Positions 39,656 to 47,218 of a stretch of 54,904 nt of DNA are shown in pieces. A model generated the notes under the pieces. It had not been told where the DNA came from and searched no databases. It saw only the letters and a list, made by a program, of their open reading frames with translations. This DNA comes from Eubacteriales bacterium (GTDB taxonomy: Bacteria; Bacillota; Clostridia; Oscillospirales; Butyricicoccaceae), in NCBI GenBank assembly GCA_030524205.1, contig JAUNGZ010000003.1, positions 89,828-144,731 on the forward strand, in the 5' to 3' direction. The position numbers and the translations under genes are program-made. Positions within the stretch are counted from its first letter, which is position 1. Each line of letters begins with the position of its first letter.

Positions 39656-39702
39656 ACGCGGCGGGACATAACAGATAACGACACAGCGGGAAAGGCAACC
39701 GA

Positions 39703-40083
39703 ATGAAAAAGCTGTTTTCAGAGGAAGAAATCCGGATGCTGAGCTGCAATTCGTACGTTTGCTCCGTCAGCCCGTATGAAATCCGGTACACAAATGAATT
39801 CAAGCTGTTGTTCATCGAGCAGTATTTGCGCGGCAAAGGGCCGATGTGCATTTTTCAGGACGCCGGACTGCCGGTTGAGGTGCTGGGCTATAAACGCATC
39901 GAGCGGGCGGCCTACCACTGGAGGCACGCATACGAGGAGGGCCGTCTTGGGCAGGTGTCCGCACATGCCGGCAGCCGCAGCCCTTCACAGACGCTGATGG
40001 CGATTATTCGGGAACAGCGCACGGAAATCAGGCGGCTGCGGCGCGAGCTGCACAGCTGCAGAAATGAACGAAAAGACGCTTAG
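39703..40083 (+). CDS. Small IS3-OrfA-like HTH protein, copy 1
   Basis: 126 residues. The N-terminal HTH region follows the pattern seen in IS3-family OrfA proteins (LSCNSYVCSVSPYEIRYTNEF, then YKRIERAAYHWRHAY). The C-terminal part is charged and helical, probably a coiled coil (IREQRTEIRRLRRELH). No OrfB (integrase core) and no terminal inverted repeats lie nearby, so this is not a live insertion sequence. It starts 47 bases after the SLH gene with no terminator between, so it is the last gene of the surface operon. It closely resembles the protein at 52715-53095. A DNA-binding regulatory role is an inference. Confidence 0.75.
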   Translation: MKKLFSEEEIRMLSCNSYVCSVSPYEIRYTNEFKLLFIEQYLRGKGPMCIFQDAGLPVEVLGYKRIERAAYHWRHAYEEGRLGQVSAHAGSRSPSQTLMAIIREQRTEIRRLRRELHSCRNERKDA

Positions 40084-40093
40084 CATTCCGCAT

Positions 40094-40125
40094 GAAGAAG
40101 GCCGCCCGTTTGGGCGGCCTTCTTC
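40094..40125 (+). terminator. Terminator of the surface-protein operon
   Basis: A perfect 14-bp GC-rich stem (40094-40107 with 40112-40125, loop GTTT) begins ten bases after the HTH stop and can be extended by outer pairing CCGCAT/ATGCGG. It is followed by little T, but the stem is very strong. The region to 40192 has no gene. Confidence 0.8.
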
Positions 40126-40192
40126 CGTATGCGGCGCGCGGCGCGGGCGTTTGCACAGCTTGCGGGCGTTCGGTAGAACCTATTGTGCGAAG

Positions 40193-40224
40193 AAAAGCCC
40201 CGGAACAGATGTTCCGGGGCTTTT
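40193..40224. terminator. Bidirectional terminator between convergent operons
   Basis: A perfect 14-bp stem (40193-40206 with 40211-40224, loop AGAT) has AAAA on the left and TTTT on the right, so it can work on both strands. It lies 47 bases beyond the end of the minus-strand epimerase/aldolase gene and probably ends that operon. Confidence 0.9.
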
Positions 40225-40271
40225 CCTTTGCCGGGGTGTGGGAAAAAGGGGGGGATGAAAACGCCGGACGG

Positions 40272-40964
40272 TTAATCCAGCCGTTTTACCATATCTTGCG
40301 GGATGGTCGCGGTGCCCTGTCCGTAATAGCGGAACACATCGACCATCTGCTGGATCTGCGCATCGCTCATCTGCTTGATCTCGCCGTTCGGCGACGCGGC
40401 GCGCGCGGCCAGATAGCACTTGGCCGCTTCCTCCAGATAGACGGCGGCGTACAGCGCCTGATTCAGATCCTTGCCGCAGGTCATGACCCCGTGCTGCGAC
40501 AGGATGACCGCGTGGCCGCTGCCGATGTATTTGACCGTATCCACGCCCATATCAATCGAGCCGGCGGCCGAATAGGGCGTGATCGGCACGTTGCCGCCCG
40601 CCGCGTTGGCGAGCGCCGTGATGCATACGCGGAACTCGGTCAGCCCGGGGATGAGCGAGATCGCGGTGGCGTAGGGCTGGTGGGTGTGGATGACGGCGTT
40701 GATATCCGGCCGCTCGCGCAGGATGTGCAGGATGGCGGGGGTGTCTGAGGAGGGCTTGCGCGTCCCCTCGATGACCTTGCCGTCCAGATCCATGACGATC
40801 ATATCGTCCTCGACCATTTTTTCATACATCATGCCCGACGGCGTGACCAGAATCTCGCCCGACGGCATGCGCACGCTCAGGTTGCCGCAGGTAAGCGAGA
40901 CCAGCTCGTAGCGGTCCAGCATCATGCCGGCTTCGATGATTTCTTTTTTCATTTCGGAAAACAT
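40272..40964 (-). CDS. Class II aldolase/epimerase family protein (AraD-like signature)
   Basis: 230 residues. The ATG at 40964 has AGGAGGG six bases upstream. The class II aldolase/AraD fold is shown by CGNLSVR, TPSGMMYEKM and the zinc ligands His93 and His95 in VIHTHQPYA, with a third His in LSQHGVMTCG. Position 74 is Asp in RKPSSDTP. L-ribulose-5-phosphate 4-epimerases have Asp here, while fuculose-type aldolases have Glu. An epimerase or an aldolase for a phosphorylated keto-sugar is therefore expected; the substrate is unknown. It is the last gene of the minus-strand transketolase operon. Confidence 0.8.
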   Translation of the reverse strand: MFSEMKKEIIEAGMMLDRYELVSLTCGNLSVRMPSGEILVTPSGMMYEKMVEDDMIVMDLDGKVIEGTRKPSSDTPAILHILRERPDINAVIHTHQPYATAISLIPGLTEFRVCITALANAAGGNVPITPYSAAGSIDMGVDTVKYIGSGHAVILSQHGVMTCGKDLNQALYAAVYLEEAAKCYLAARAASPNGEIKQMSDAQIQQMVDVFRYYGQGTATIPQDMVKRLD

Positions 40965-40975
40965 GGCGTTCCCTC

Positions 40976-41635
40976 CTAAAATAGCGGAATAAGCTCGGCC
41001 GGCGCGCGCACGACGAATGCGGGCGCGTAGGGCGCGAGCGCCTCGATCGGCTGATAGCCCCACAAAGCCGCTGCGGCGGCGACGCGGGTGTTTTTCGCGG
41101 TCTGCATGTCCACGTCGGTGTCGCCCACGTAAAGCACCTCGCCGCGGGAGACGGAAAGCGCGTTCAGCACGCCGTCCATCGAGCGGGGATCGGGCTTGGA
41201 GATGCTGTCCGGTGTTTGGCCGACGCACACGTCGATCAGGCCGCCGAGGAACCGTTCGACGAGCGAGCGGGCGATCGCGTCCGGCTTGTTGGTCAGCACG
41301 CCGTTGCGGATCCCCTTGCTTTGCAGCGCGGCGAGCGTTTCGCGGATCCCCTCGTACGGCTCGGTCAGGTAGGCGAAATCGGCGAGATAGCTTTCGCAGT
41401 CGTAATCGCGGATGCGCGGCGAAAGCCGCTCGATCTCGTCTGCGGGGCAGCCGCCCAGCTCGAGCAGGCGGTGGTAAAAGTGCGCGATGGACAGCCGGCA
41501 CAGGTCGCGGCATTCATCGAGCGAAATCTCGTGAAAGCCGAAGTGCCGGAGCGAGGCGTTGCAGTAATGGTGGATGGTCGGCAGCGTGTAAAAAAGCGTG
41601 CCGTCCAAATCCCAGACGCAGGCGCGGAAGGCCAC
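40976..41635 (-). CDS. HAD-family sugar phosphatase
   Basis: 219 residues, subfamily IA with a helical cap. Motif I is DLDGT with Asp9 and Asp11, motif II is around VLTNKPD, motif III Lys in SKPDPRSM, and motif IV in YVGDTDVDM. It resembles phosphoglycolate phosphatase and could remove phosphate from a sugar-phosphate dead-end product of the pathway. It starts next to the end of the transketolase C-terminal subunit gene and is followed by the aldolase-family gene after 11 bases. Confidence 0.85.
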   Translation of the reverse strand: MAFRACVWDLDGTLFYTLPTIHHYCNASLRHFGFHEISLDECRDLCRLSIAHFYHRLLELGGCPADEIERLSPRIRDYDCESYLADFAYLTEPYEGIRETLAALQSKGIRNGVLTNKPDAIARSLVERFLGGLIDVCVGQTPDSISKPDPRSMDGVLNALSVSRGEVLYVGDTDVDMQTAKNTRVAAAAALWGYQPIEALAPYAPAFVVRAPAELIPLF

Positions 41636-41636
41636 G

Positions 41637-42623
41637 TTATACCTCCAGAAAATCCACGAAACGAACTTCGTCCAGATCCTTTTCCTCGATGCCGAGCGTT
41701 TTGCCGGTCAGTTCTTCGACAGCGCCGACCAGATGCATCGCGTCGATGCCGTATTTCTTCATCAGGTACATCTTGGACGCGCCGTGCGGATAGCCGGGCA
41801 GCCCGATCTTGACCAGACGCTTGGCAAGGCCGTTTTCCGCGATCACGTCGGCGACAGCCGAGCCGAGGCCGCCGATATCCAGATGGTTCTCGATCGTGAC
41901 GACGCCGTATTTGCTCTTGCGGATGGCCTCGACGATGGTCGGGTCGGTGAACGGCTTGAGCGTGGAAACGTGCATGTGCTGCACGGAAACGCCCTTATCC
42001 TTCAAAACAGCGGTTGCGCGCATGGCTTCCTCGGTGCAGATGGAGGAGGAGAGCAGCACGATATCGTCGCCCTCGGACAGAACGCGGGCGCGGTTGAACT
42101 GCATGGGCTCGTTGGCCGGGAACAGGCGCGGCACCTCCTTGCGGAGCATGCGGATGTAAACCGGGCCGTTTTGGGCGTAGGCCAAATCGAGCACGCCCTC
42201 GATCTCGGTCGCGTCGCCGATGTCAAAAATGGTCATATTGGGCACGGTGCGTAAAACGCCCACGTCGTTTACCGACTGGTGGGTGACGCCGCCCGGCGTG
42301 GTGATGCCCGGCACAAAGCCGACAAACACGACCGGCAGGTTGGGATAGGCCACGCTCATTTCGAGTTGGTCGAGGATGCGGCGGTACAGGAATACCGCGA
42401 ACGTGTGCAGGAACGGGCGGTAGCCCTCGCGCGCCATGCCGGCGGCCCACGAGCACATGTTCTGCTCCGCGATGCCCATGGTCAGGTAGCGGTCGGGATA
42501 GACCGCGCGGAACTTTTTAACCTCGCACGAGGAGCCCAGATCGGCCGACATGACGACGACCTCGGGATGCTCCGCGGCGAAGCGGATCATATTTTTTTCA
42601 TGCGTATTGACTTCGATTTTCAT
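41637..42623 (-). CDS. Transketolase-like, C-terminal subunit
   Basis: 328 residues covering the pyrimidine-binding domain (MGIAEQNMCSWAAGMA carries the cofactor-activating Glu) and the C-terminal transketolase domain. The ATG at 42623 follows GAGGTG. It forms one thiamine-diphosphate enzyme with the N-terminal subunit encoded just upstream. Split transketolases in catabolic islands often act on special keto-sugar phosphates rather than in the pentose phosphate pathway; the substrate here is not known. Confidence 0.88.
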   Translation of the reverse strand: MKIEVNTHEKNMIRFAAEHPEVVVMSADLGSSCEVKKFRAVYPDRYLTMGIAEQNMCSWAAGMAREGYRPFLHTFAVFLYRRILDQLEMSVAYPNLPVVFVGFVPGITTPGGVTHQSVNDVGVLRTVPNMTIFDIGDATEIEGVLDLAYAQNGPVYIRMLRKEVPRLFPANEPMQFNRARVLSEGDDIVLLSSSICTEEAMRATAVLKDKGVSVQHMHVSTLKPFTDPTIVEAIRKSKYGVVTIENHLDIGGLGSAVADVIAENGLAKRLVKIGLPGYPHGASKMYLMKKYGIDAMHLVGAVEELTGKTLGIEEKDLDEVRFVDFLEV

Positions 42624-42639
42624 TCGGAACACCTCTTTC

Positions 42640-43548
42640 TCACATCGCGTCGTAAACGGCCTGGAACTCAGCGCGCTCCGCCTCGGGGATGCGCACAAAG
42701 TGCAGGAACGGCCAGCGCTTTTCGAGCGGCGCAACGCCGGTCGTGCCGCGCGTGCGGGCCAGAACGACGAGCGGGCGGCCCTCGTGCGGCGTTTCAAACG
42801 CCTTGGAGAATTCGTCGATATCGTGCCCGTTGCAGGTGACGCAGGCTGCGCCGAACGACTCGAAGCGCTTGACGAGCGGCTCGATGGTCATCTGATCCTC
42901 GATCCTGCCCTCGACCTGCTGGTCGTTCGCGTCGACCACGACGATGAAGTTGTCCAGATGATAGTGCGCGGCGGTCTGGATGCATTCCCAGGTCTGGCCT
43001 TCCTGCAGCTCGCCGTCGCCCAGCAGGACGAATACCTTGCCGGTGTCGCCGCGGCGCTTGCGCGAATGAGCCGTGCCGCCCGCGATCGAAATGGTCTGGC
43101 CGAGCGAGCCGGCGGTGTTTTCAAAGCCGGGCGAATGCTCCGCGCCGATCATTTCCATGTTCCAGCCGTCCACATTGAATTTGTCCATGCAGTCCGGGCT
43201 GATGCGGCCGGTCGCCGCGAGCGCGCAGTAAATCACCGACGCATAGTGGCAGCAGGAAACAAAGAACCGGTCCTTGTCGGCCGCCGGCGCGCCGTTATAG
43301 GCGGAACCGCGCTGGTAATCCATATTGTCGGGGCCGGGCACGCCGGGGAACGGGATGGGCTCCCAGTTGCCGACCGAGGGGCCGAGGTTCATCACGCGGG
43401 TGTACAGCGCCGCGATAATGTCCGCGGACGAGCAGGCCTGCGCCAGATAGCAGCCGCCCGTTTTGAGCGCCACGCCGAGAATCTGCTTGCGGATGCTGTT
43501 CGCCACCTCCTGAATTTCTGCGGTGGAATAGATCTTTTCCGCCATCAT
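42640..43548 (-). CDS. Transketolase-like, N-terminal subunit
   Basis: 302 residues with the thiamine-diphosphate binding domain: GDGELQEGQTWECI followed about 20 residues later by VVDANDQQ, and an active-site His in SCCHYASV. It is the first gene of the minus-strand operon (two transketolase subunits, HAD phosphatase, AraD-like protein). A second in-frame Met directly follows the first, so the start may be 43545. A CTCCTTT complement (AAAGGAG) lies upstream. Confidence 0.88.
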   Translation of the reverse strand: MMAEKIYSTAEIQEVANSIRKQILGVALKTGGCYLAQACSSADIIAALYTRVMNLGPSVGNWEPIPFPGVPGPDNMDYQRGSAYNGAPAADKDRFFVSCCHYASVIYCALAATGRISPDCMDKFNVDGWNMEMIGAEHSPGFENTAGSLGQTISIAGGTAHSRKRRGDTGKVFVLLGDGELQEGQTWECIQTAAHYHLDNFIVVVDANDQQVEGRIEDQMTIEPLVKRFESFGAACVTCNGHDIDEFSKAFETPHEGRPLVVLARTRGTTGVAPLEKRWPFLHFVRIPEAERAEFQAVYDAM

Positions 43549-43846
43549 ACATGCTCCTTTCCTGTCAAACCATAGGGCTTTTACAGATCAAAATGCAATT
43601 GTTGTTCACTGTTGTGAATATTATTTCATATTAAAGAACAAATGTCAATCGAGAAAGCTAGTGAAAAACTGCCAAATTTCCAGAGCGCTTCTTATGGAAA
43701 TAGTGAAAATAAACAATGAATCAGAAAAAATGCCTTGACCAATTAACAAAACATGCAATATAATGAGGCGAACAAATGAGAACAAGTGTGTTTAAAGTTT
43801 AACAAAATTTCAAATGGTGCACAGCTGTTCAGAAGGAGGCTCAAAT
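43549..43846. promoter_or_regulatory. Divergent promoters with SorC-type operator half-sites
   Basis: On the minus strand, TTGACA is at 43643-43648 and AATAAT at 43620-43625 with a 17-base gap, reading into the transketolase operon. On the plus strand, TTGACC is at 43735-43740 and TATAAT at 43759-43764 with 18 bases, reading into the dehydrogenase gene. TGTTCA/GAACA-like half-sites lie just beyond both -10 boxes (TTGTTCAC...GTGAATA at 43602-43620 and GAACAAATGAGAACAA at about 43770-43785). They match the palindrome next to the regulator gene at 45919. No gene lies in this 298-base gap. Confidence 0.75.
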
Positions 43847-44893
43847 ATGAAGGCTGTTGTTAAAACGGAACCCGGCATGGATCATATGGAATATATGGAT
43901 ATTCCGCTGCCGGAGGCCGTGGGAGATCTGGTGCAGATCAAAATCGCCTATTCGGGCATTTGCGGCACCGACTTGCATGCATTTAAGGGTACATACCCAA
44001 GCACCAAGCCGCCGGTCGTGCTGGGCCACGAGTTTTCCGGCGTGGTCACCGCCGTCGGGCCGGAGGTCCGGCATATCCGGGTGGGCGACCGGGTGACGAG
44101 CGAAACCACCTTTAAAACCTGCGGCGTCTGCCCGATGTGCAAATCCAAGGATTACAACCTCTGCGGCAACCGGCAGGGCATCGGCACCCAGATCAACGGC
44201 TCGATGGCCGAATATCTGGTCAGCCGCGAGGAGAGCGTGCATGTGCTGCCGGATAACGTCAGCCTGCTGTCCGCCGCGCTGACCGAGCCGCTCGCCTGCG
44301 GCGTGCACGCGACGATGGAAAAGGGCGGCGTGCAGGCCGGCGACGTCTGCGTGGTGTTCGGCGCGGGCGCGATCGGGCAAATGGTGGCGCAGGTCGCCAA
44401 AAGTCAGGGCGCGACCGTCATCATGGCCGGCTTGACGCACGACGCGGAGCGCTTCGAGATCGCAAAAAGCAGCGGTGTGGATCGCTGCGTCGACCAGATG
44501 ACCGAGGACCTGAAAGCGGTCGTCATGGAGCTGACGGATCACGTCGGCGCGGATAAATGCTTTGAATGCTCGGGCGCGGTGCCCGCCGCAAACAAGGCGC
44601 TCGAGATCGTCCGCCGCAAGGGGACGGTCGTCCAGATGGGCGTTTTCCCGGAGTCGCACGAAAGCATCTGGACCGATTTGATCCTGCATAAGGAGATCGT
44701 TTATGTCGGTTCGCGCAGCCAGAAGCCCAGCTCGTGGGTCACCTCGCTTGAACTGATGGCGGCGGGCACCGTGGTGCCTGAAAAGATCGTCACCTCGATC
44801 GACCCGCTCGAAAAATGGCGGGACGGCTTTGACAAGATGATCCGCGGCGAGGGCGCCAAGGGCGTGATCGTCTGCGACGGCAGCCTGAAATAA
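43847..44893 (+). CDS. Zinc-dependent sugar/polyol dehydrogenase
   Basis: 348 residues of the medium-chain dehydrogenase family. Catalytic zinc ligands: Cys39 (GICGTDLH) and His61-Glu62 (GHEFSG). The structural zinc cysteines are 92, 95, 98 and 106. A Rossmann motif GAGAIGQ lies in the middle. It is most like galactitol-1-phosphate or sorbitol dehydrogenases, in line with the galactitol-type PTS nearby, and would oxidise an imported polyol phosphate to a keto-sugar phosphate with NAD(P). The ATG at 43847 has AAGGAGG at the ideal distance. Confidence 0.88.
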   Translation: MKAVVKTEPGMDHMEYMDIPLPEAVGDLVQIKIAYSGICGTDLHAFKGTYPSTKPPVVLGHEFSGVVTAVGPEVRHIRVGDRVTSETTFKTCGVCPMCKSKDYNLCGNRQGIGTQINGSMAEYLVSREESVHVLPDNVSLLSAALTEPLACGVHATMEKGGVQAGDVCVVFGAGAIGQMVAQVAKSQGATVIMAGLTHDAERFEIAKSSGVDRCVDQMTEDLKAVVMELTDHVGADKCFECSGAVPAANKALEIVRRKGTVVQMGVFPESHESIWTDLILHKEIVYVGSRSQKPSSWVTSLELMAAGTVVPEKIVTSIDPLEKWRDGFDKMIRGEGAKGVIVCDGSLK

Positions 44894-44894
44894 A

Positions 44895-44917
44895 AAAGAG
44901 GCCCGGAGGGCCTCTTT
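44895..44917. terminator. Bidirectional terminator
   Basis: Arms 44895-44904 and 44908-44917 pair perfectly with an A-run before and a T-run after, between the convergent dehydrogenase gene and the regulator gene. The T-run works for the plus-strand gene and the A-run for the minus-strand gene. Confidence 0.88.
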
Positions 44918-44936
44918 AAGAAAAGGATACGGTTTT

Positions 44937-45893
44937 TTATTCCGGCACGTGCCGTCCGGCAAGCCGGAGCATCTCGCGGGCGAGCGGCTCGTCGACGATC
45001 AGCGTGTTCAGATAAAGCCCGCGCACCGCGGCGAGCGTGCATTCGGCTTTTTCGCGGCTGGCGTTGATGCCGATTGACCAGGACGGATACCGCATCGCTT
45101 CGAGCGGCGCGGAAATCACATAGCGGTTGTCGAGCGTGACCTCGTTCCCCTCTGCGTCGAGCATGCGGCCGAGCAGGCTGGACACCGCGCCGCGGCGCAT
45201 CAGCTCGGCGCGGTCCTCGGGCGTGTAGCAGCCCGATTGGTAAAGCGAGCCGTTGGGATCGTCCAGCGAGCCGATGCCGGACAGGACGATGTCCACCGAC
45301 AGCGCCTTTTTGAGCGTCATTTCAATCTGCGGCTCGGATACGAGATAGGTGTAAACCAGCTCGCTGTCCACATAAACGGGCGCGTAGATATTGGAATAGG
45401 TGCCGCCCAGCTTTTTGGAGATGCGAAGCGCCAGCTCAAGCCCGTCGACGCGGGGATTGCCCGTGCCCAGACAGCCGACCATCTGCACGACGTTTACATT
45501 ATAGTACTCCGCGGGTTTAATGGCGTCGCAAAGCGCCTCGAGCGCGCGCCCCCACGAAATGCCGATCGACTGGTTGTTGTCGAGCACGGTGTTCAGGAAA
45601 TGGGCGGCCTCTTCGGCGCAGCGGGTCAGGGATTTGGCGTATTCGTAATCGCCCGCGAGCACGACCGCGTCGCGTAAGCCGAACTCGGTGCGCAGCGCGT
45701 AGGAAAGCTGGGCGTGCTTGAGGATCGGGCTGTGTACGATGATTTCGACCACGCCGGTCTCCTTGGCTTCGTCGAGCAGGCGGGAGATGGTCGGGCGCGA
45801 CATATCCATGATCTTGCTGATCTCCTGCTGGCTCAGCCCTTGCTGATAGTACAGCTCGGAGACGTGCACGAGCAGTTCGGTCCGGTTATCCAT
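44937..45893 (-). CDS. SorC/DeoR-type sugar-binding transcriptional regulator
   Basis: 318 residues. N-terminal helix-turn-helix at about 20-41 (LSQQEISKIMDMSRPTISRLL), then the SorC sugar-phosphate binding domain (GISWGRALEAL, VQMVGCLG, VLSGIGSL). The ATG at 45893 has AAGGAG eight bases before it. Such proteins bind a phosphorylated pathway sugar and release or activate the operon. It lies between the dehydrogenase gene and the PTS genes, and TGAACA-type operators are seen at its own promoter and at the divergent promoter near 43600-43785, so it very likely controls the whole island and itself. Confidence 0.9.
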   Translation of the reverse strand: MDNRTELLVHVSELYYQQGLSQQEISKIMDMSRPTISRLLDEAKETGVVEIIVHSPILKHAQLSYALRTEFGLRDAVVLAGDYEYAKSLTRCAEEAAHFLNTVLDNNQSIGISWGRALEALCDAIKPAEYYNVNVVQMVGCLGTGNPRVDGLELALRISKKLGGTYSNIYAPVYVDSELVYTYLVSEPQIEMTLKKALSVDIVLSGIGSLDDPNGSLYQSGCYTPEDRAELMRRGAVSSLLGRMLDAEGNEVTLDNRYVISAPLEAMRYPSWSIGINASREKAECTLAAVRGLYLNTLIVDEPLAREMLRLAGRHVPE

Positions 45894-45918
45894 AAGAAAC
45901 ACTCCTTTGAAAAAGCGG

Positions 45919-45973
45919 TGAACATATGTTCATCACATGAACACAGTATAACCCGGTTTTTTTCAGTTGTCAA
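45919..45973 (-). promoter_or_regulatory. Regulator promoter with TGAACATATGTTCA operator
   Basis: A near-ideal minus-strand sigma-A promoter: TTGACA at 45968-45973, 17 bases, TATACT at 45945-45950. Just downstream, across the start point, lies a perfect 14-bp palindrome TGAACATATGTTCA (45919-45932) and one more half-site TGAACA (45938-45943). This layout fits autorepression by the SorC-type regulator. Confidence 0.85.
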
Positions 45974-46039
45974 ACCGCATTGGATTTGATACGCTGGAAA
46001 AGTCCGTACAATTACAAAAAGAAAGTAGAGGAGCGAAAC

Positions 46040-46300
46040 ATGTTCAGCCAGCAGTTTACCATTCAGAATCCAACCGGCCTGCATGCGCGTCCGGCGGGAC
46101 AGCTTGTGGCGCTGTGCAAAGCCATTCCGGACGATATCCGGCTGATAACGGCCAAGGGCCCGGTCAATCCCAAGAACATTCTGGGGATTTTGACCGCCGG
46201 ACTGAAAAAAGGTTCAGAAATCACCGTTGAGGTGGAAGGCGGCAGCGAACAGCAGTCCGGAGAGAAGATCATCGCGTTTCTCAGCGGGCTGACCGAGTAA
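46040..46300 (+). CDS. HPr-like PTS phosphocarrier, Asn at position 46
   Basis: 86 residues. The phosphorylated His15 is in NPTGLHARPAG. Standard Gram-positive HPr has Ser46, the target of HPr kinase in carbon catabolite control; here the aligned residue is Asn46 (VNPKNILGIL). It therefore looks like a dedicated phosphocarrier for this PTS that cannot be switched by HPr kinase. The ATG at 46040 follows AGAGGAG. It is first in the order HPr-EIIA-EIIB-EIIC. Confidence 0.88.
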   Translation: MFSQQFTIQNPTGLHARPAGQLVALCKAIPDDIRLITAKGPVNPKNILGILTAGLKKGSEITVEVEGGSEQQSGEKIIAFLSGLTE

Positions 46301-46315
46301 AGGAGGGCGGTTGAA

Positions 46316-46774
46316 ATGGAACAGGCGACATTCCGCGAGCTGATCGCGCGGAACGTGGACGCAAAGGACGCGGAGGACGCGATCCGGCAGGTCGGCCGGC
46401 GTTTTCTGGACGCGGGCTTTGTCAAGGATACGTACATCGACGCGGTGGTCAAACGCGAGGCGGTCTATCCGACCGGGCTGCAGCTGGCTGAAATCGCGGT
46501 GGCCATGCCGCACACCGACCCGCAGCATGTCAACAAGCCGGGCGTTTGCATCGCGCAGCTCGCCCACCCGGTCACGTTTGCGCACATGGGCGAGCCTGAG
46601 GTAAAGGTTGAAGCGGAAATGCTGTTCATGATGGCGATCCAAAACCCGGATGAGCAGGTCGAGCTGCTGCAAAAGGTGCTCAGCGTGTTCCAGCAGCCCG
46701 AGGTAGTCGCGGCTTTCCGCGCGGCGGACAGCGAGGAAAAGCTGTTCGAGGCCGCGCAGAAATATATTGGGTAA
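46316..46774 (+). CDS. PTS EIIA component, galactitol/fructose type
   Basis: 152 residues of the EIIA-fructose/mannitol fold. The phosphorylated His66 is in AVAMPHTDPQH. It passes phosphate from the HPr-like protein to EIIB. Starts 15 bases after the HPr gene with GGAGGG in front. Best relation is to single-domain EIIA proteins of galactitol-like systems. Confidence 0.88.
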   Translation: MEQATFRELIARNVDAKDAEDAIRQVGRRFLDAGFVKDTYIDAVVKREAVYPTGLQLAEIAVAMPHTDPQHVNKPGVCIAQLAHPVTFAHMGEPEVKVEAEMLFMMAIQNPDEQVELLQKVLSVFQQPEVVAAFRAADSEEKLFEAAQKYIG

Positions 46775-46811
46775 ACAGAACAAGGCTTAAGGTTGAAGGA
46801 GGAAATGGGTT

Positions 46812-47108
46812 ATGAAAACGTGTAACATTCTGTGTGTCTGCGGTTCGGGCACGGTCAGCTCGGCGATGGTGGCGGGCAAGCTAAAGGAAAAGCTTCAGGA
46901 AAAGGGCTGGGACGCCCATATGGTGGAGGCCAGCCCGAACAGCATCTCGTCCGAGGTAACGGGCAAAAAGTTTGATTTGATCGCGTGCGTCAGCCCGGTT
47001 TACGAGGAGTTCGGCATTCCCAAGGTCAAGGCGGTCGGCATGCTGACCGGCATGTCCGAGGATAAGGTTGTCGCAGATTGTCTGGCAATTCTGGAGGCCA
47101 AGGAATAA
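46812..47108 (+). CDS. PTS EIIB component, galactitol type
   Basis: 98 residues. The phosphorylated cysteine is Cys10 in the N-terminal loop ILCVCGSGTVSSAMV. This loop form is typical of galactitol-family EIIB. It hands phosphate to the sugar as EIIC transports it. GGAGGA lies upstream of the ATG. Confidence 0.88.
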   Translation: MKTCNILCVCGSGTVSSAMVAGKLKEKLQEKGWDAHMVEASPNSISSEVTGKKFDLIACVSPVYEEFGIPKVKAVGMLTGMSEDKVVADCLAILEAKE

Positions 47109-47218
47109 GCGTTTGCAAAGCGAAATCCTGTCGTCAGCAGAGATTCCCAAATCCCGCCGTCAAGCGGGGGGATACAGAAAAGAAGAAAAAGCGAATCGCG
47201 TAAGGGGGTAAAAATTCT

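Noticed and set aside
39703-40083. An active IS3-family insertion sequence.
   Set aside because: Only an OrfA-like frame is present; no OrfB, frameshift signal, terminal inverted repeats or target duplication was found here or at 52715-53095.
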